Shown here: one piece after another, positions 25,025-34,879 of the stretch
How the letters are laid out: the number at the start of each line of letters is the position of its first letter
How positions within the stretch are numbered: the stretch's first letter is position 1
NCBI GenBank assembly: GCA_017541885.1
Contig: JAFXYF010000001.1
Span: 58,643-122,642, forward strand
Length of the DNA: 64,000 nt
Reading direction: 5' to 3'
From: Bacilli bacterium
GTDB lineage: Bacteria; Bacillota_I; Bacilli_A; RF39; UBA660
Program-made: the position numbers and the translations under genes
Notes under the pieces: model-generated
Told to the model about the DNA's origin: nothing
The model's input: the letters and a program-made list of their open reading frames with translations, nothing else
The model's database searches: none

Positions 25025-25663
25025 CTAAACTTTTCTATATGAGTATGTTACATCAGGGACTAGACTTTCTACTTGACTTCTAAATATGTCAATTCTTGCG
25101 AAAGCCGAACGTAAAATAAGTTCCGCTTGACTGTATACTTCATCTAAGCCTTCTATCTTAGAAATCATACGATCTAACTCTTCTAATGTTGATTTGGCAA
25201 GTTCCATTTGTTCTTCTATTTCTTTTGTTTCAAGTTGAGATGTCATCATCTGTGTTGAACCATCTTTATCAACATATTCTATTTTATCTTTCTTAGATAA
25301 CATATCTTTTAATAGTTCCATACTATTTTCACAAATCTGTCTATTGTGTCTATATTCTTCTAGACGAGATGTGTCAATCATTAAGTCTTCACCTAAGTAA
25401 TCTTTTAATAATTGTTCAGCTTGTTTAATTGCATCTTCAAGAACTAAAGCAAGTTCTTTTCTTGCTTGTAATGCATTACTATATGCAATAAATTTATTTC
25501 TATATGCATCCCAGCCTTCACCTTTTAATTCAGTACGGCTTTTATCAATAAAGTTTAATAATATTTCATTTACTTTATCTGAATCATTAGAATCTACTGC
25601 TAAAGTCTCAAGTGTATTTGATTTTTCAAATGCTTCTAATTCTTCTAAATATACTTTTGACAT
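25025..25663 (-). CDS. helical WXG/LXG-like protein
   Basis: 212 residues, helical throughout, no signal peptide. 'TELKGEGWDAYRNKF' (about 46-60) resembles the L-x-G/W-x-G turn of type VII secretion substrates: Gly-Trp between two long amphipathic helices. Four predicted long helices follow. It starts at the base after the hydrolase-like stop codon. I infer a type VII-like secretion relation; no secretion ATPase is encoded in this window. Confidence 0.45.
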   Translation of the reverse strand: MSKVYLEELEAFEKSNTLETLAVDSNDSDKVNEILLNFIDKSRTELKGEGWDAYRNKFIAYSNALQARKELALVLEDAIKQAEQLLKDYLGEDLMIDTSRLEEYRHNRQICENSMELLKDMLSKKDKIEYVDKDGSTQMMTSQLETKEIEEQMELAKSTLEELDRMISKIEGLDEVYSQAELILRSAFARIDIFRSQVESLVPDVTYSYRKV

Positions 25664-26914
25664 TTAACACACCTCCTTTTCTGTAGGAGGATCCATTGGA
25701 ATAAATCCTTTTAATTCTTTATCTAAAACAATTTCACCAGTATTTCCTTCTTTTTCATACTGTGTAATTGCATCTGTTAAACTTAATACAGAGTTTGTTT
25801 CTAAAGTTAATGAATTAAGTAAGTTACCTACTGTATCATAATATGTATTTAAATGATTATAAATCATTCCAGGAATATTAATATCATCTCTAAATGTTTG
25901 ATTATGATATGAATTAATAAATGAAGTATTTTTAATTGATTCTCTTATTGCATTCATTTCATTTATTGCATAAACATAATTACTATTTTCTGGTATTTCT
26001 TTCTTTTCTAGATTATTTAATTCTTTATATTTTTCACTATATTTACTTAAATCTTCTTTTACTTCAAATGAATCTAAATTATTTTCTTCTAATCTTGGAA
26101 TCTTAATAGAATCTAATGTTGATGTTAAATCATTATATGCCATAGATTCATATTGTTTAGTCTCAATATTATATTTTATTAATTCATAAGTTACATTTTC
26201 ATTTGGTTTAGTATTAAATGAATCTGTAAAATCTAAGATATAATCAATCATTCCACTTGTGATTACATCTGTATTAGTCATAATATGAATTCCTTCGTTA
26301 TAGCTTGTTCCTAAAAAGTAAGCTTTCATTCCACTTTCAGTCATCTTTTTTATTTCTTCTTGCATATTAATATGGAATCCTACTTTTGGTGCGATGAAAA
26401 TAATTTGAGAGTTACTTTTCATTAAACCATCTCTAGAATCAGTACGTTCATAGGAATATGTTCCACCATTATATGGTTCACATGATATTACAGTTGATTT
26501 TACTTCTGGATGATTATCTTCAAATGTTTCTGTCTTTTTTATTCCTAAATATCCACTTGTACTAAAACATAAAGTAACATTTTCTATTACATTTAGTCCT
26601 AGACTTCTTGCGATATTATAACCTGTTTCAATACAGTCTTCTTTATCAGTTGCATCATCAGCAATACTAATTATATATTCTGGTGAATCTATACTTAATC
26701 TATCATGAATAATTTTTGCATCTTCAATACTTCCAGATGATCCTGGAATATATGATAGCATCTTTACATTTCCACTACTCTTATTAGGTATATATAATTC
26801 GTCTCCATTTATCCCTTTAACAAAGTATCCGCGTATTATACCATCTAGTTCTAACTCGCCATACTCTTTTATTCCCCCGGGATAATTTGCTTTTAAGAAT
26901 TCTCCTATGTTCAT
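25664..26914 (-). CDS. alpha/beta-hydrolase-like protein with helical C-terminal domain
   Basis: 416 residues from ATG 26914 (AGGTGAT before it; a longer frame starting in the poor-quality region upstream is rejected). Residues about 45-235 look like an alpha/beta hydrolase: 'KMLSYIPGSSGS', elbow-like 'CFSTSGYLG' with a candidate nucleophile Ser, and 'HIMTNTDVI' where a His would close the triad. Residues 260-416 are mostly helical and carry the same style of helices as the next gene. Function unknown. Confidence 0.45.
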   Translation of the reverse strand: MNIGEFLKANYPGGIKEYGELELDGIIRGYFVKGINGDELYIPNKSSGNVKMLSYIPGSSGSIEDAKIIHDRLSIDSPEYIISIADDATDKEDCIETGYNIARSLGLNVIENVTLCFSTSGYLGIKKTETFEDNHPEVKSTVISCEPYNGGTYSYERTDSRDGLMKSNSQIIFIAPKVGFHINMQEEIKKMTESGMKAYFLGTSYNEGIHIMTNTDVITSGMIDYILDFTDSFNTKPNENVTYELIKYNIETKQYESMAYNDLTSTLDSIKIPRLEENNLDSFEVKEDLSKYSEKYKELNNLEKKEIPENSNYVYAINEMNAIRESIKNTSFINSYHNQTFRDDINIPGMIYNHLNTYYDTVGNLLNSLTLETNSVLSLTDAITQYEKEGNTGEIVLDKELKGFIPMDPPTEKEVC

Positions 26915-26963
26915 ATTATCACCTATTATAATTATATATAAATTTGTTCTTAAAGTAAAACAA

Positions 26964-26990
26964 AAAAAGAACAATATTTTGTTCTTTTAT
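26964..26990 (-). terminator. terminator after csaA
   Basis: Stem AAAAGAACAA/TTGTTCTTTT, loop AATA, T-run on the minus strand; separates csaA from the hydrolase cluster. Confidence 0.85.
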
Positions 26991-27319
26991 TATCCTAATT
27001 TATCTCCGTTATTAACCTTTTCATCTGGAGTGATTAAAACTACCCCTTGATTACTATAGGTACCTAAGATTAATACTTCTGAAATAAAGTCGGCAATTTG
27101 TCTTGGAGGAAAGTTTACTACTCCTAAGACTTGTTTACCAATTAAATCTTCTGGTTTATAAACTTCTGTTATTTGAGCAGAAGATTTTTTTATACCAATT
27201 TCTGAACCAAAATCTACTTTTAATTGATAAGCTGGTCTTTTTGCTTTTTCAAATACTTTTGCTTCTAGAATTGTTCCTACTCTAATATCTAATTTTGTAA
27301 AGTCATCTATTGTTGCCAT
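26990..27319 (-). CDS. csaA: CsaA-like tRNA-binding-domain protein
   Basis: 109 residues from ATG 27319 with AAGGAG upstream. One OB-fold tRNA-binding domain of the CsaA/EMAPII type: 'FTKLDIRVGTILEAKVFEKAKRPAY', 'KSSAQITEVY', 'GKQVLGVVNFPPRQI'. CsaA is a dimeric protein with tRNA-binding and export-chaperone-like activity. It overlaps the signal peptidase gene upstream by 17 bp. Confidence 0.92.
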   Translation of the reverse strand: MATIDDFTKLDIRVGTILEAKVFEKAKRPAYQLKVDFGSEIGIKKSSAQITEVYKPEDLIGKQVLGVVNFPPRQIADFISEVLILGTYSNQGVVLITPDEKVNNGDKLG

Positions 27320-27797
27320 TTGTTTTCTCCTTCTTAACCGCATAATTTGCAAGATAAGTAAGTACATATATTGTGATAATAAATGTTACAAATAATGATT
27401 TACCTAATGGACTTTGTAATCTTGTAGTAAAATAGCCTAATTCATTAATTGAGAATAAGTATTTTCCATAATACTTTTCTTCATCAATTACTATTCTATC
27501 TACATAGTCATTATTATCGCCTTTTGTTCTTACTTTTCCATCTACTATATTATTTACTCTATGTATTACTCTATTTTTTTGTATACGATAGACAATTATG
27601 TCATTTACTTTTAATTTTTCAAATGGGTATTTAGTATTAATTACACAAAGACTTCCTATTGGTAATTTGGGAGCCATTGATCCAGTAGAGACTATTGTTG
27701 GGACTATACCAAATATATAGGCAATTATAATTGTTAAACCTATGAGTGTAACAATTGAAGTTACGATATTCATGATTATACAAAATATCTTTTTCAT
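27303..27797 (-). CDS. sipW: SipW/ER-type signal peptidase I
   Basis: 164 residues from ATG 27797 (GAGG seven bases upstream; an ATG two codons earlier touches that site). Two membrane helices flank the catalytic domain: nucleophile S40 in 'STGSMAP', general base His in 'VIHRVNN' (His where P-type enzymes have Lys) and 'VRTKGDNND'. This Ser-His type (SipW, Sec11) processes TasA-like proteins; the surface protein at 5.9-6.9 kb is a candidate substrate. Confidence 0.88.
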   Translation of the reverse strand: MKKIFCIIMNIVTSIVTLIGLTIIIAYIFGIVPTIVSTGSMAPKLPIGSLCVINTKYPFEKLKVNDIIVYRIQKNRVIHRVNNIVDGKVRTKGDNNDYVDRIVIDEEKYYGKYLFSINELGYFTTRLQSPLGKSLFVTFIITIYVLTYLANYAVKKEKTNGNNR

Positions 27798-27844
27798 ACC
27801 CATTCCTCTTTCTATTCTTCTTTATTATCTCATAAAAATACTAA

Positions 27845-28669
27845 TTAATCATTATAATGTTTTAAGAAACTTTCATATTCTCTATTTTTCTTAGTACCTA
27901 AAACACAATCTAAGTTTACATTATCTAAGGCTTTAAAAATATTATAATCTACTCTATCATTATCTTTTCTTAATTCTTTAATTAGTTTTTTCATAACTTT
28001 TCTTTTACTTTTTTCTTCATCTATATATGTAGATTCTTCAGTAAACTTACAAGCACAGTTTAAGAATTTAAGATTATTAAATTTAGACCAAGCAATTATA
28101 TCATCTTCTTTTACTTGATATAGAGGTCTAATAAGCTCTAATCCAGGAAAATTATCACTATGAAGTTTAGGCATCATAGTTTTAATTTCTGATCCATAAA
28201 ACATAGATAAAAGTGTTGTTTCTATTACATCATCTAAGTGATGTCCTAAAGCAATTTTATTACAACCTAATTCTTTGGCATGATTATACAAACATCCTCT
28301 TCTCATTCTTGCACATAAATAACAAGGACTTTTTTCTTGTTTAAATGCTACATCAAAAATATCACTTTCAAATATTTCTATTGGTATATTCATTAATTTA
28401 GCATTTTCTTCTATTAATTTTCTATTTGCTGGATTATAGCCTGGATCCATACAAACATAATGAGCTGTAAAAGGAAATTTACCATGACGAATTAATTCCT
28501 GAATACATTTAGCAAGTAGAAATGAATCTTTTCCTCCGGAAATACAAACCATAATATTATCATTTTCTTGAATAAGTTCATATTCTTGTACTGATGCAAT
28601 AAATTTAGCCCAAATATCTTTTCTAAATTTTTTAATAATACTTCTTTCAATTTCTTGATATTTTTCCAT
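27845..28669 (-). CDS. TtcA-like PP-loop tRNA thiolation enzyme
   Basis: 274 residues from ATG 28669 with GGAAGTGAT upstream. ATP pyrophosphatase P-loop S44-GGKDS, then 'CYLCARMRRG' (CxxC) and 'CAC' for the iron-sulfur or persulfide site, 'ALGHHLDDVIETTL'. This order is that of TtcA (2-thiocytidine at tRNA position 32) and related sulfur-transfer enzymes. Monocistronic with a TTGACA promoter. Confidence 0.85.
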   Translation of the reverse strand: MEKYQEIERSIIKKFRKDIWAKFIASVQEYELIQENDNIMVCISGGKDSFLLAKCIQELIRHGKFPFTAHYVCMDPGYNPANRKLIEENAKLMNIPIEIFESDIFDVAFKQEKSPCYLCARMRRGCLYNHAKELGCNKIALGHHLDDVIETTLLSMFYGSEIKTMMPKLHSDNFPGLELIRPLYQVKEDDIIAWSKFNNLKFLNCACKFTEESTYIDEEKSKRKVMKKLIKELRKDNDRVDYNIFKALDNVNLDCVLGTKKNREYESFLKHYND

Positions 28670-28691
28670 AATATCACTTCCAAACACGTAT

Positions 28692-28721
28692 ACTATATAT
28701 AAAATTATAATACTTTGTCAA
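28692..28721 (-). promoter_or_regulatory. promoter of the TtcA-like gene
   Basis: TTGACA (28716-28721), 18-bp spacer, TATAGT (28692-28697). Confidence 0.7.
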
Positions 28722-28723
28722 AT

Positions 28724-28750
28724 AAAAAAGAATAAGCAATTGCTTATTCT
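28724..28750 (-). terminator. terminator of the XRE membrane gene
   Basis: Perfect palindrome AGAATAAGCAATTGCTTATTCT and T-run on the minus strand; overlaps the stop codon. Confidence 0.85.
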
Positions 28751-30255
28751 TCTTCATTATTATTTTCATTTAAATAGTTTAATTGTTCCTTAATACTATC
28801 TAACTCAGATTTAGTATTTTCTAATTCTATCTTTGTTGTATCTAATTCATCTCTTAATTCTGCATTTTCTTCATTTAAACTTCTTATATCATCATAGTAA
28901 TTATTTTGATTAGTTTTTAATTTTTCAATGTTTGATGAATTTGCATAAACTTTAATTACATTAAAATCAGAATAGAATGGATAAATTTTCTTTTCATTTA
29001 ATCCTTTAATTTCTTCACGTACTAGTTCCATTGGGCGCTCTGCATAATTATAGAAGTTAATATTACCATTTGGATTAACATTATATGTAGTGGTTAATTG
29101 TTTATCTGTTTCTATTTCTACTCTAATATTAGGTCTATCTTCAATAATATATTCAATTTGATAATTATGACTTAAGAAACTATTATCATGCATATCTATT
29201 TCAAAAGTATTTGTTTTAACTTCTTTTGGTTCATTTACTATATCAAAGTTTATTGATCCAACAGTTACCATTCCAATACTCATACCAATTACTAGAATTG
29301 ATGTTACAAAAGAATAAATCATTAATTTCTTATTACTCTTTCTATTAAAGATAAAGTTAAAAAACAAGATAATAATTACACTTAAAGCAACTGCTGAAGA
29401 TAAGCATCCTAATAGAAGTCCTACAAAGAAGAATCCTGTCTTGTATACTAAGAATGATAATACAGAACCAATACCTATTGTAACTAGTCCAACACATAAT
29501 CCTAATTCAATCCATAGTACAAAGAATTTAATTCCTATTAAGAATATTTTTAATAATCCATTTAAGAAATAATGATCTGTTGTTTTTGGATCTCTAACAA
29601 TAATTTTGTTTTCCTTTTTTAAAGATATTTTATTATTATCTACTTCTATTTTTTTCTCAATAGATGTATCTTCTATATTTGCTTTTTCCACTACTTCTTG
29701 TTCATAATAATCTAGGTATCTTGCTTTATAGATACGTACCATTATAATGATACATACAATGAATGCCACTAAGGCAAAGATTGCTCCTAAGAAACCTGTA
29801 ATACCATTATAGATTTTGAATGGTAATAGATTTAGTGGTGAGTGTGATACAACTAATCCTAATACTCCATGAATTATTAAACATAGAATCCATAATACAA
29901 ATGCAATAAATGCTTGTTCAAATAAGAATTTTAATTTGCTTCCAAATTTCATTCTTATAAATAAGTTAACTGAGTCAGTTATAAACTTGAAAAATTCATC
30001 TATATACTTATTGATGTTATTCTTTGTTTCTTCTTCTCCTTTTACTTCTTTTAAATCACTATGAAGTAAATCATCTATATTACAATTATACTTTTTACAT
30101 ATAGAGATTATTTTATCCATTTCTGGATATGCGGCACCTGATTCCCATTTGGATATTGCCTGACGTGAAACTCCTAATTCTTCTGCTAACTGTTCTTGTG
30201 ATAAGTTATGCTCTTTACGAATTTTTTTGATGTTATCTGAGAAATTATTATTCAT
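28744..30255 (-). CDS. XRE-HTH membrane protein with C-terminal coiled coil
   Basis: 503 residues. A Cro/CI helix-turn-helix opens the protein ('NLSQEQLAEELGVSRQAISKWE', split here as 12-33), followed by five or six membrane segments (about 105-330), an exported beta-rich domain (340-440) and a Glu/Asn-rich coiled coil (445-500). Membrane-bound XRE regulators of this kind are taken to sense envelope state. It may control the neighbouring TtcA or glycosyltransferase genes; nothing in the sequence proves this. Confidence 0.75.
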   Translation of the reverse strand: MNNNFSDNIKKIRKEHNLSQEQLAEELGVSRQAISKWESGAAYPEMDKIISICKKYNCNIDDLLHSDLKEVKGEEETKNNINKYIDEFFKFITDSVNLFIRMKFGSKLKFLFEQAFIAFVLWILCLIIHGVLGLVVSHSPLNLLPFKIYNGITGFLGAIFALVAFIVCIIIMVRIYKARYLDYYEQEVVEKANIEDTSIEKKIEVDNNKISLKKENKIIVRDPKTTDHYFLNGLLKIFLIGIKFFVLWIELGLCVGLVTIGIGSVLSFLVYKTGFFFVGLLLGCLSSAVALSVIIILFFNFIFNRKSNKKLMIYSFVTSILVIGMSIGMVTVGSINFDIVNEPKEVKTNTFEIDMHDNSFLSHNYQIEYIIEDRPNIRVEIETDKQLTTTYNVNPNGNINFYNYAERPMELVREEIKGLNEKKIYPFYSDFNVIKVYANSSNIEKLKTNQNNYYDDIRSLNEENAELRDELDTTKIELENTKSELDSIKEQLNYLNENNNEEE

Positions 30256-30291
30256 ACATTTTCTCTCCTTTCACCAACAATTCTATAATTT

Positions 30292-31656
30292 CTACTGGTT
30301 GCGTTCTACCAATTTTCGGTTGTTTTTTGTATAAACTTGGTTGCATTTACATATTATTCTTTCTAAACCTATACCTAAAACGATAAATACAAGCATGTGT
30401 AAGTTATAAGCATATCTTGGAGATATTTCAATAAATAGATATATTCCATAGTATAGAGCTAATAGTATTTTTATAAATATCAATTTACTATCTTCTTCTT
30501 TTTTAAGTACTGGGATTAAGCTTATAACTAATAGAATCATAACGACATTTAAGAATCCTTGATTATAGTTTAATATCCAATTATAAATCTTAGAATTATT
30601 CCAATCATTTGTAATTCTTAAATCATAATTTGTTTGAGTCCATAATATTACTTCTTTCTTTAAGAATAATACAGGGAATTTTTTATAATCAGATTTTACT
30701 CTTTCCATTAATAATTCTTTTTCTTTATTTGTATTAAAGTATGATTGTACATCTTCTTCATTGTAGATACCATTATACTTATCACTTAGTCCACAATAGA
30801 ATTTCCATAGTGTTACATTTTTATCTTCTTTAGACTCTACTTCTTTGTGCAGTGGACTCATTAGTAATACTTGTGATGTAAGTGTAGTTAATGCAAAATA
30901 TGTAAGTAATACTATTCCTAAATTAATAAGTTTCTTTTTATAATTATCTTTTTTCAAATAACAAATTGTATAAACAATTATTCCTAAAATTATAATAATT
31001 GATTCTGACCTAAAGAAGTTTGCTAAAGCTAAAAGAAATGCTATTAATAAAGAGTTCTTCCAATTTTCTTCTTTACTTATAATTATATAAATAACTAATA
31101 AAGTTAATAATGCAGGTATATGTTGATTAGTTAATACTGAGTTTAAATATATTGGATATAAATAAAATAAATATGCAAAAGATATTACTCTAGATGTTTC
31201 TTCTTTTACTAGTTTTCTGCTTATTAGATAAACCATTACTACACACAATGATGTATAAATACTATTCATTATTTTTAGAAGTATTGTACTATTAATAATC
31301 TTTAATAATAGAGTTTGATATAGTACTAATCCTAATTGGAAAGGATATGTTTGGAAATAGAATCCTTTCATAAAACTAAGATCACCTTTTATAATACTTA
31401 GACTTGCTTCATACATAGTTTTAAAGTCATCTGCTATTTCTACTTTTAAAATAAATATAGATGCTAATCTAATAATAAAAGCTACTATAAATAAGAATAA
31501 TGGATAGTTCTTTATTTTTACTTTTTTATGAAATAAATATAGTAATAATATTACTGGTATTGTGAGTAAAATAGTTAGTTTTTGTTTTTCAAATATTAAT
31601 AATACTAAAAACATTAAAAATAAAATAATTTCTGCTAATTTAATTAACTTTTTCAT
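30292..31656 (-). CDS. GT-C type membrane glycosyltransferase (PMT/ArnT-like)
   Basis: 454 residues, about 11 membrane helices. The first exported loop carries 'VEIADDFKTMYEASL', the acidic catalytic region of GT39/GT83-type enzymes that take sugar from polyprenyl-phosphate carriers. The gene is divergent from a second glycosyltransferase and an LCP ligase at 31.7-34.7 kb, which together suggest wall-polymer or glycoprotein decoration. Confidence 0.65.
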   Translation of the reverse strand: MKKLIKLAEIILFLMFLVLLIFEKQKLTILLTIPVILLLYLFHKKVKIKNYPLFLFIVAFIIRLASIFILKVEIADDFKTMYEASLSIIKGDLSFMKGFYFQTYPFQLGLVLYQTLLLKIINSTILLKIMNSIYTSLCVVMVYLISRKLVKEETSRVISFAYLFYLYPIYLNSVLTNQHIPALLTLLVIYIIISKEENWKNSLLIAFLLALANFFRSESIIIILGIIVYTICYLKKDNYKKKLINLGIVLLTYFALTTLTSQVLLMSPLHKEVESKEDKNVTLWKFYCGLSDKYNGIYNEEDVQSYFNTNKEKELLMERVKSDYKKFPVLFLKKEVILWTQTNYDLRITNDWNNSKIYNWILNYNQGFLNVVMILLVISLIPVLKKEEDSKLIFIKILLALYYGIYLFIEISPRYAYNLHMLVFIVLGIGLERIICKCNQVYTKNNRKLVERNQ

Positions 31657-31738
31657 ATAATCATCTCTAACTAGATAATATCACATGTATTCTTTCTTTT
31701 CAAACCTTAATATGATAGAATAATCATAGGTGATTTAG

Positions 31739-33208
31739 ATGAAAAAGAAAGAATTAAAGAAGGAAAATAATAATAAAGAATACTTTATATATATAGGTAT
31801 GTTTATATTATTATTTTTAGTACATTTTCCATTACTTACTAAGAATATATTAACTGCGGATGTACTCTTAAATAATAATTATTATAATGGGTATTCTTGG
31901 GAGATATCTTTAGGTAGATTTGGATTATTTATAATGGGTCTATTAAAGAGTTATTTATCTATTCCACATTTTGAATTAATTATTAGTTTTGTATTAATAA
32001 TTGGTATTACTTATTTACTTATTAATTTATTTGATATTAAAGATAAAGTTGGAAAAGTATTTAGTATTTTAATAATGAGTTTAAGTCCTATTATTTCTTC
32101 TACTCTATTATTTCATTATTGTTCTGTACCATATTTTATTGCATTTTTCTCAAGTGTATTATCACTTTATTTATATTATAAAACTACTAATAAATATACT
32201 AAGTATTTATTACCTATTATATTAATGGTACTTAGTCTATCAATGTACCAAGCATATTTATCAGTAATTATTACAGTATTTTTCTTATATCAAATTAAAT
32301 TATTAATTAATAAAGAAATTGATTATAAAGAAAGTGGTAAATACTTATTAGGAGTATTAATAAGTATAATTATTTACTTTATTGGAATGAAATTAAGTCA
32401 AATAGTATTCCATATAGATATGGCAAGTTATAGTAATGCAAATAAAATTGGACTAGATACAATACTTTCTATTCCTAGTAAATTTGTTAGTTCTTATAAA
32501 TTCTTTTTCCAAATGTTTTATAGTAATGAATTTACTAAGAATAGTTATTTAGGAAACAGTATATTTTATAGTTTTATATTTGTATTATTCATTTATTTAT
32601 TCTTTAAAAAGATGAATAAGAGTAAATTAGAATTAAAAGAAAAGATTATTACAATAGTTTTATTATTATTAATACCTGTATTTTTACATAGTGTAATATT
32701 TGTAATTAGTGATGCAAAAACTCAACTATTAATGAGTGCTTCATACTTAGTATTATTTATATTTATGATTTCTTTTGTAGATAAGAAAGTATCTAAAATA
32801 ATATTCTTTACTTTTTTAGCACTTCTATGTAGATGTTATTTCATACAAGATCAAGCAACTTATCTTACATTAGAAAATACATATAAAACATATGATACTG
32901 TAATTCATAGTGCAATTGATAATCATATGAATCAACTTGATAAGAGTTTTATTGTTGTTGGTAATATGCAAAATAAAAGTGATATTTCTAAAATGAATTA
33001 TGGATATATATCAGATGAAGGATTATTCTGGGATGAATATAATCTTCGTAAATTAGGATTTGAAAGATTCTGCCTACAAGAATATGGATTGAATGTTAAA
33101 TTTGGATCTCTTGAAGATTATAATGATGCAGATAAAAGTAATCATACAAGTTTAGTTTACGAATATAAGGGGAATATTGTTGTAAACTTTAATAATTATT
33201 ATAAGTAA
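31739..33208 (+). CDS. GtrII-like membrane glucosyltransferase
   Basis: 489 residues, about 11-12 membrane segments. 'ADVLLNNNYYNGYSWEISLGRFGLFIM' region (about 41-67) is the first conserved loop of GtrII-family glucosyltransferases, which transfer glucose from undecaprenyl-phosphate-glucose. A 110-residue soluble C-terminal domain follows the last helix. First gene of a plus-strand pair with the LCP ligase; start ATG has AGGTGATTT upstream. Confidence 0.72.
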   Translation: MKKKELKKENNNKEYFIYIGMFILLFLVHFPLLTKNILTADVLLNNNYYNGYSWEISLGRFGLFIMGLLKSYLSIPHFELIISFVLIIGITYLLINLFDIKDKVGKVFSILIMSLSPIISSTLLFHYCSVPYFIAFFSSVLSLYLYYKTTNKYTKYLLPIILMVLSLSMYQAYLSVIITVFFLYQIKLLINKEIDYKESGKYLLGVLISIIIYFIGMKLSQIVFHIDMASYSNANKIGLDTILSIPSKFVSSYKFFFQMFYSNEFTKNSYLGNSIFYSFIFVLFIYLFFKKMNKSKLELKEKIITIVLLLLIPVFLHSVIFVISDAKTQLLMSASYLVLFIFMISFVDKKVSKIIFFTFLALLCRCYFIQDQATYLTLENTYKTYDTVIHSAIDNHMNQLDKSFIVVGNMQNKSDISKMNYGYISDEGLFWDEYNLRKLGFERFCLQEYGLNVKFGSLEDYNDADKSNHTSLVYEYKGNIVVNFNNYYK

Positions 33209-33259
33209 TTAATAATATATATGTTATACTAACAATAGTTTTTTGAGGGATGTGATACA

Positions 33260-34672
33260 TTGAAGAGATTATTAAAAAATATTTTTAGTGTTATTGTACT
33301 TGTTGTTTGTGCATTAACTATTTATGAAATATTAAAACTAGATGTTTTACCAAATAAGTATTTAATTCCATTACTTGTAGGAGAAGGAGTTCTATTTTTA
33401 TTAGGTTTATTACTATATAATTTAAAGAATAAGTTTTTGATATTTTTAGGAATACTTTTATATTTAATAAGTATTGCTGGTAATATATTTGGTTATTACT
33501 ATTTAAGTAAAACTAATCAATATATTGAAAAGACTTTTGCAGTAGAAACTTATAAAGTAACTACTCATTATTATTTAATTACTGGTAGTAGTAATCCTAT
33601 TAATGAATTATCTGAGTTAGATTCTAGTCAAGGAATTCAATATAATAAAAATAGTATAAGTATTGATTTAGCAATGAAGAAATTAGGTAATTATGATTAT
33701 CATGAATTAGGATATGGATCATATACATTCTATACTTTCACTACTGTTTCTAAAGAAAATGGTTACTTCTTACTTCCTAAAGATGAGTTTGATTTTTTAA
33801 TAGGATCTAGTAATGAACTTACTAGTGATTTATTTAAAATTATTTATGAGTTTGATGTAGTTGAAGAATTTGAATTAAATACTAACATATCTGATTCTTT
33901 TAATGTATATATTACTGGATATGATTATAGTGGAAAACATAGGGATTATAATTTAATTGCTTCTGTTAATTTAAAGACTCATAAGATTGTATTAACATCT
34001 ATTCCTAGAGATTTTTATATTAACATTCCTGCATATGAGGCAAAAGATTCTTTAACTGCTTTAGGTGTAGTTAGTTCTGAAATACCTAAAGAAGCTTTAG
34101 AAGAATTATTTGGTATTAAAATAGATTACACTGTTGATCTTTATACTAATAGTTTAGTAAGAGTTGTTGATACTTTAGGTGGAGTTGAGTTCTGTTCTGA
34201 CTATGACTTTGAAACACGTCATGATACTACATTAGGAAGTTATGCTGATAAAGGTGAAAGAGTATATGTTTCTAAAGGTTGTAAAGAATATAATGGACTT
34301 GAGATTTTAGCTATTGCTAGAGAGAGAGTTAGAGTTTATGGAGGAGAAAGAACAAGACAAGCAAATTGTAGAAAGATACTTGTAAGCATATTTAAAAAGC
34401 TTTCTTCTAAATCTTCAGTACTTAACTATGCAAATATTCTTGATTCATTTGAAGGACTATATACTACTAATGTAAATAAACATATGATTAAAGAATTAGC
34501 AAAAGAGTTTATTGATAATCCTAACTTTGAGATTATTGAACAACAAGTTGATGGTAAAGATGGTAGTGCTAGAAATCACTGGAATACTGGTACAATATAT
34601 ACACTTGATCCTGATATGAATACTGTTAATGCTGCTAGTAAAAAGATAAATGAAGTATTAAATGAAAAATAA
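33260..34672 (+). CDS. LytR-CpsA-Psr (LCP) family glycopolymer ligase
   Basis: 470 residues from a TTG start at 33260 (GAGGG 10 bases before; the nearby ATG is followed at once by a stop). Three membrane helices, an accessory domain, then the LCP domain (about 225-400): 'IPRDFYINIP', 'TLGGVEFCSDYDFET', 'ERVRVYGGERTRQANCRKI' with the Arg and Asp residues that bind the polyprenyl pyrophosphate. It should move a lipid-linked glycopolymer onto peptidoglycan. Ends in a strong terminator. Confidence 0.88.
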   Translation: MKRLLKNIFSVIVLVVCALTIYEILKLDVLPNKYLIPLLVGEGVLFLLGLLLYNLKNKFLIFLGILLYLISIAGNIFGYYYLSKTNQYIEKTFAVETYKVTTHYYLITGSSNPINELSELDSSQGIQYNKNSISIDLAMKKLGNYDYHELGYGSYTFYTFTTVSKENGYFLLPKDEFDFLIGSSNELTSDLFKIIYEFDVVEEFELNTNISDSFNVYITGYDYSGKHRDYNLIASVNLKTHKIVLTSIPRDFYINIPAYEAKDSLTALGVVSSEIPKEALEELFGIKIDYTVDLYTNSLVRVVDTLGGVEFCSDYDFETRHDTTLGSYADKGERVYVSKGCKEYNGLEILAIARERVRVYGGERTRQANCRKILVSIFKKLSSKSSVLNYANILDSFEGLYTTNVNKHMIKELAKEFIDNPNFEIIEQQVDGKDGSARNHWNTGTIYTLDPDMNTVNAASKKINEVLNEK

Positions 34673-34698
34673 AAAGAGTTCTTAGAACTCTTTTTTTT
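34673..34698 (+). terminator. terminator of the LCP gene
   Basis: Stem AAAGAGTTC/GAACTCTTT with loop TTA and eight T; shared tail with the small gene on the other strand. Confidence 0.88.
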
Positions 34699-34828
34699 AA
34701 CGATTGTTATTACCATTAAATCCCCAGAATAGGAAGAAAATGATAATTATGACAATAAATATTGCCCACCATCCATTAAATCCATCATTTGATTGATTTA
34801 CTGGATATGGATAAGTATAACCACACAT
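34697..34828 (-). CDS. 43-residue membrane protein (YjcZ-like size and layout)
   Basis: Small frame MCGYTYPYPV...NNNR with GGAG seven bases before ATG 34828. Residues 19-36 form a single Trp/Ile/Phe membrane helix ('GWWAIFIVIIIIFFLFWGF'), with Tyr/Pro before and Gly/Asn after. Size and the Gly/Tyr-rich N-terminus recall YjcZ-type sporulation proteins, but similarity is loose. It lies 52 bp upstream of nothing on its own strand and 183 bp... in short, it is a separate gene between glmS and the LCP terminator. Confidence 0.6.
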   Translation of the reverse strand: MCGYTYPYPVNQSNDGFNGWWAIFIVIIIIFFLFWGFNGNNNR

Positions 34829-34879
34829 AAATATTCTCCTTTCAATATATTTTATTTAGAATATTTATGAGTGTGAGTG

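Noticed and set aside
26915..26974. N-terminal extension of the hydrolase-like gene
   Set aside because: The extra 20 residues lack a ribosome-binding site, while AGGTGAT stands at the right distance from ATG 26914.
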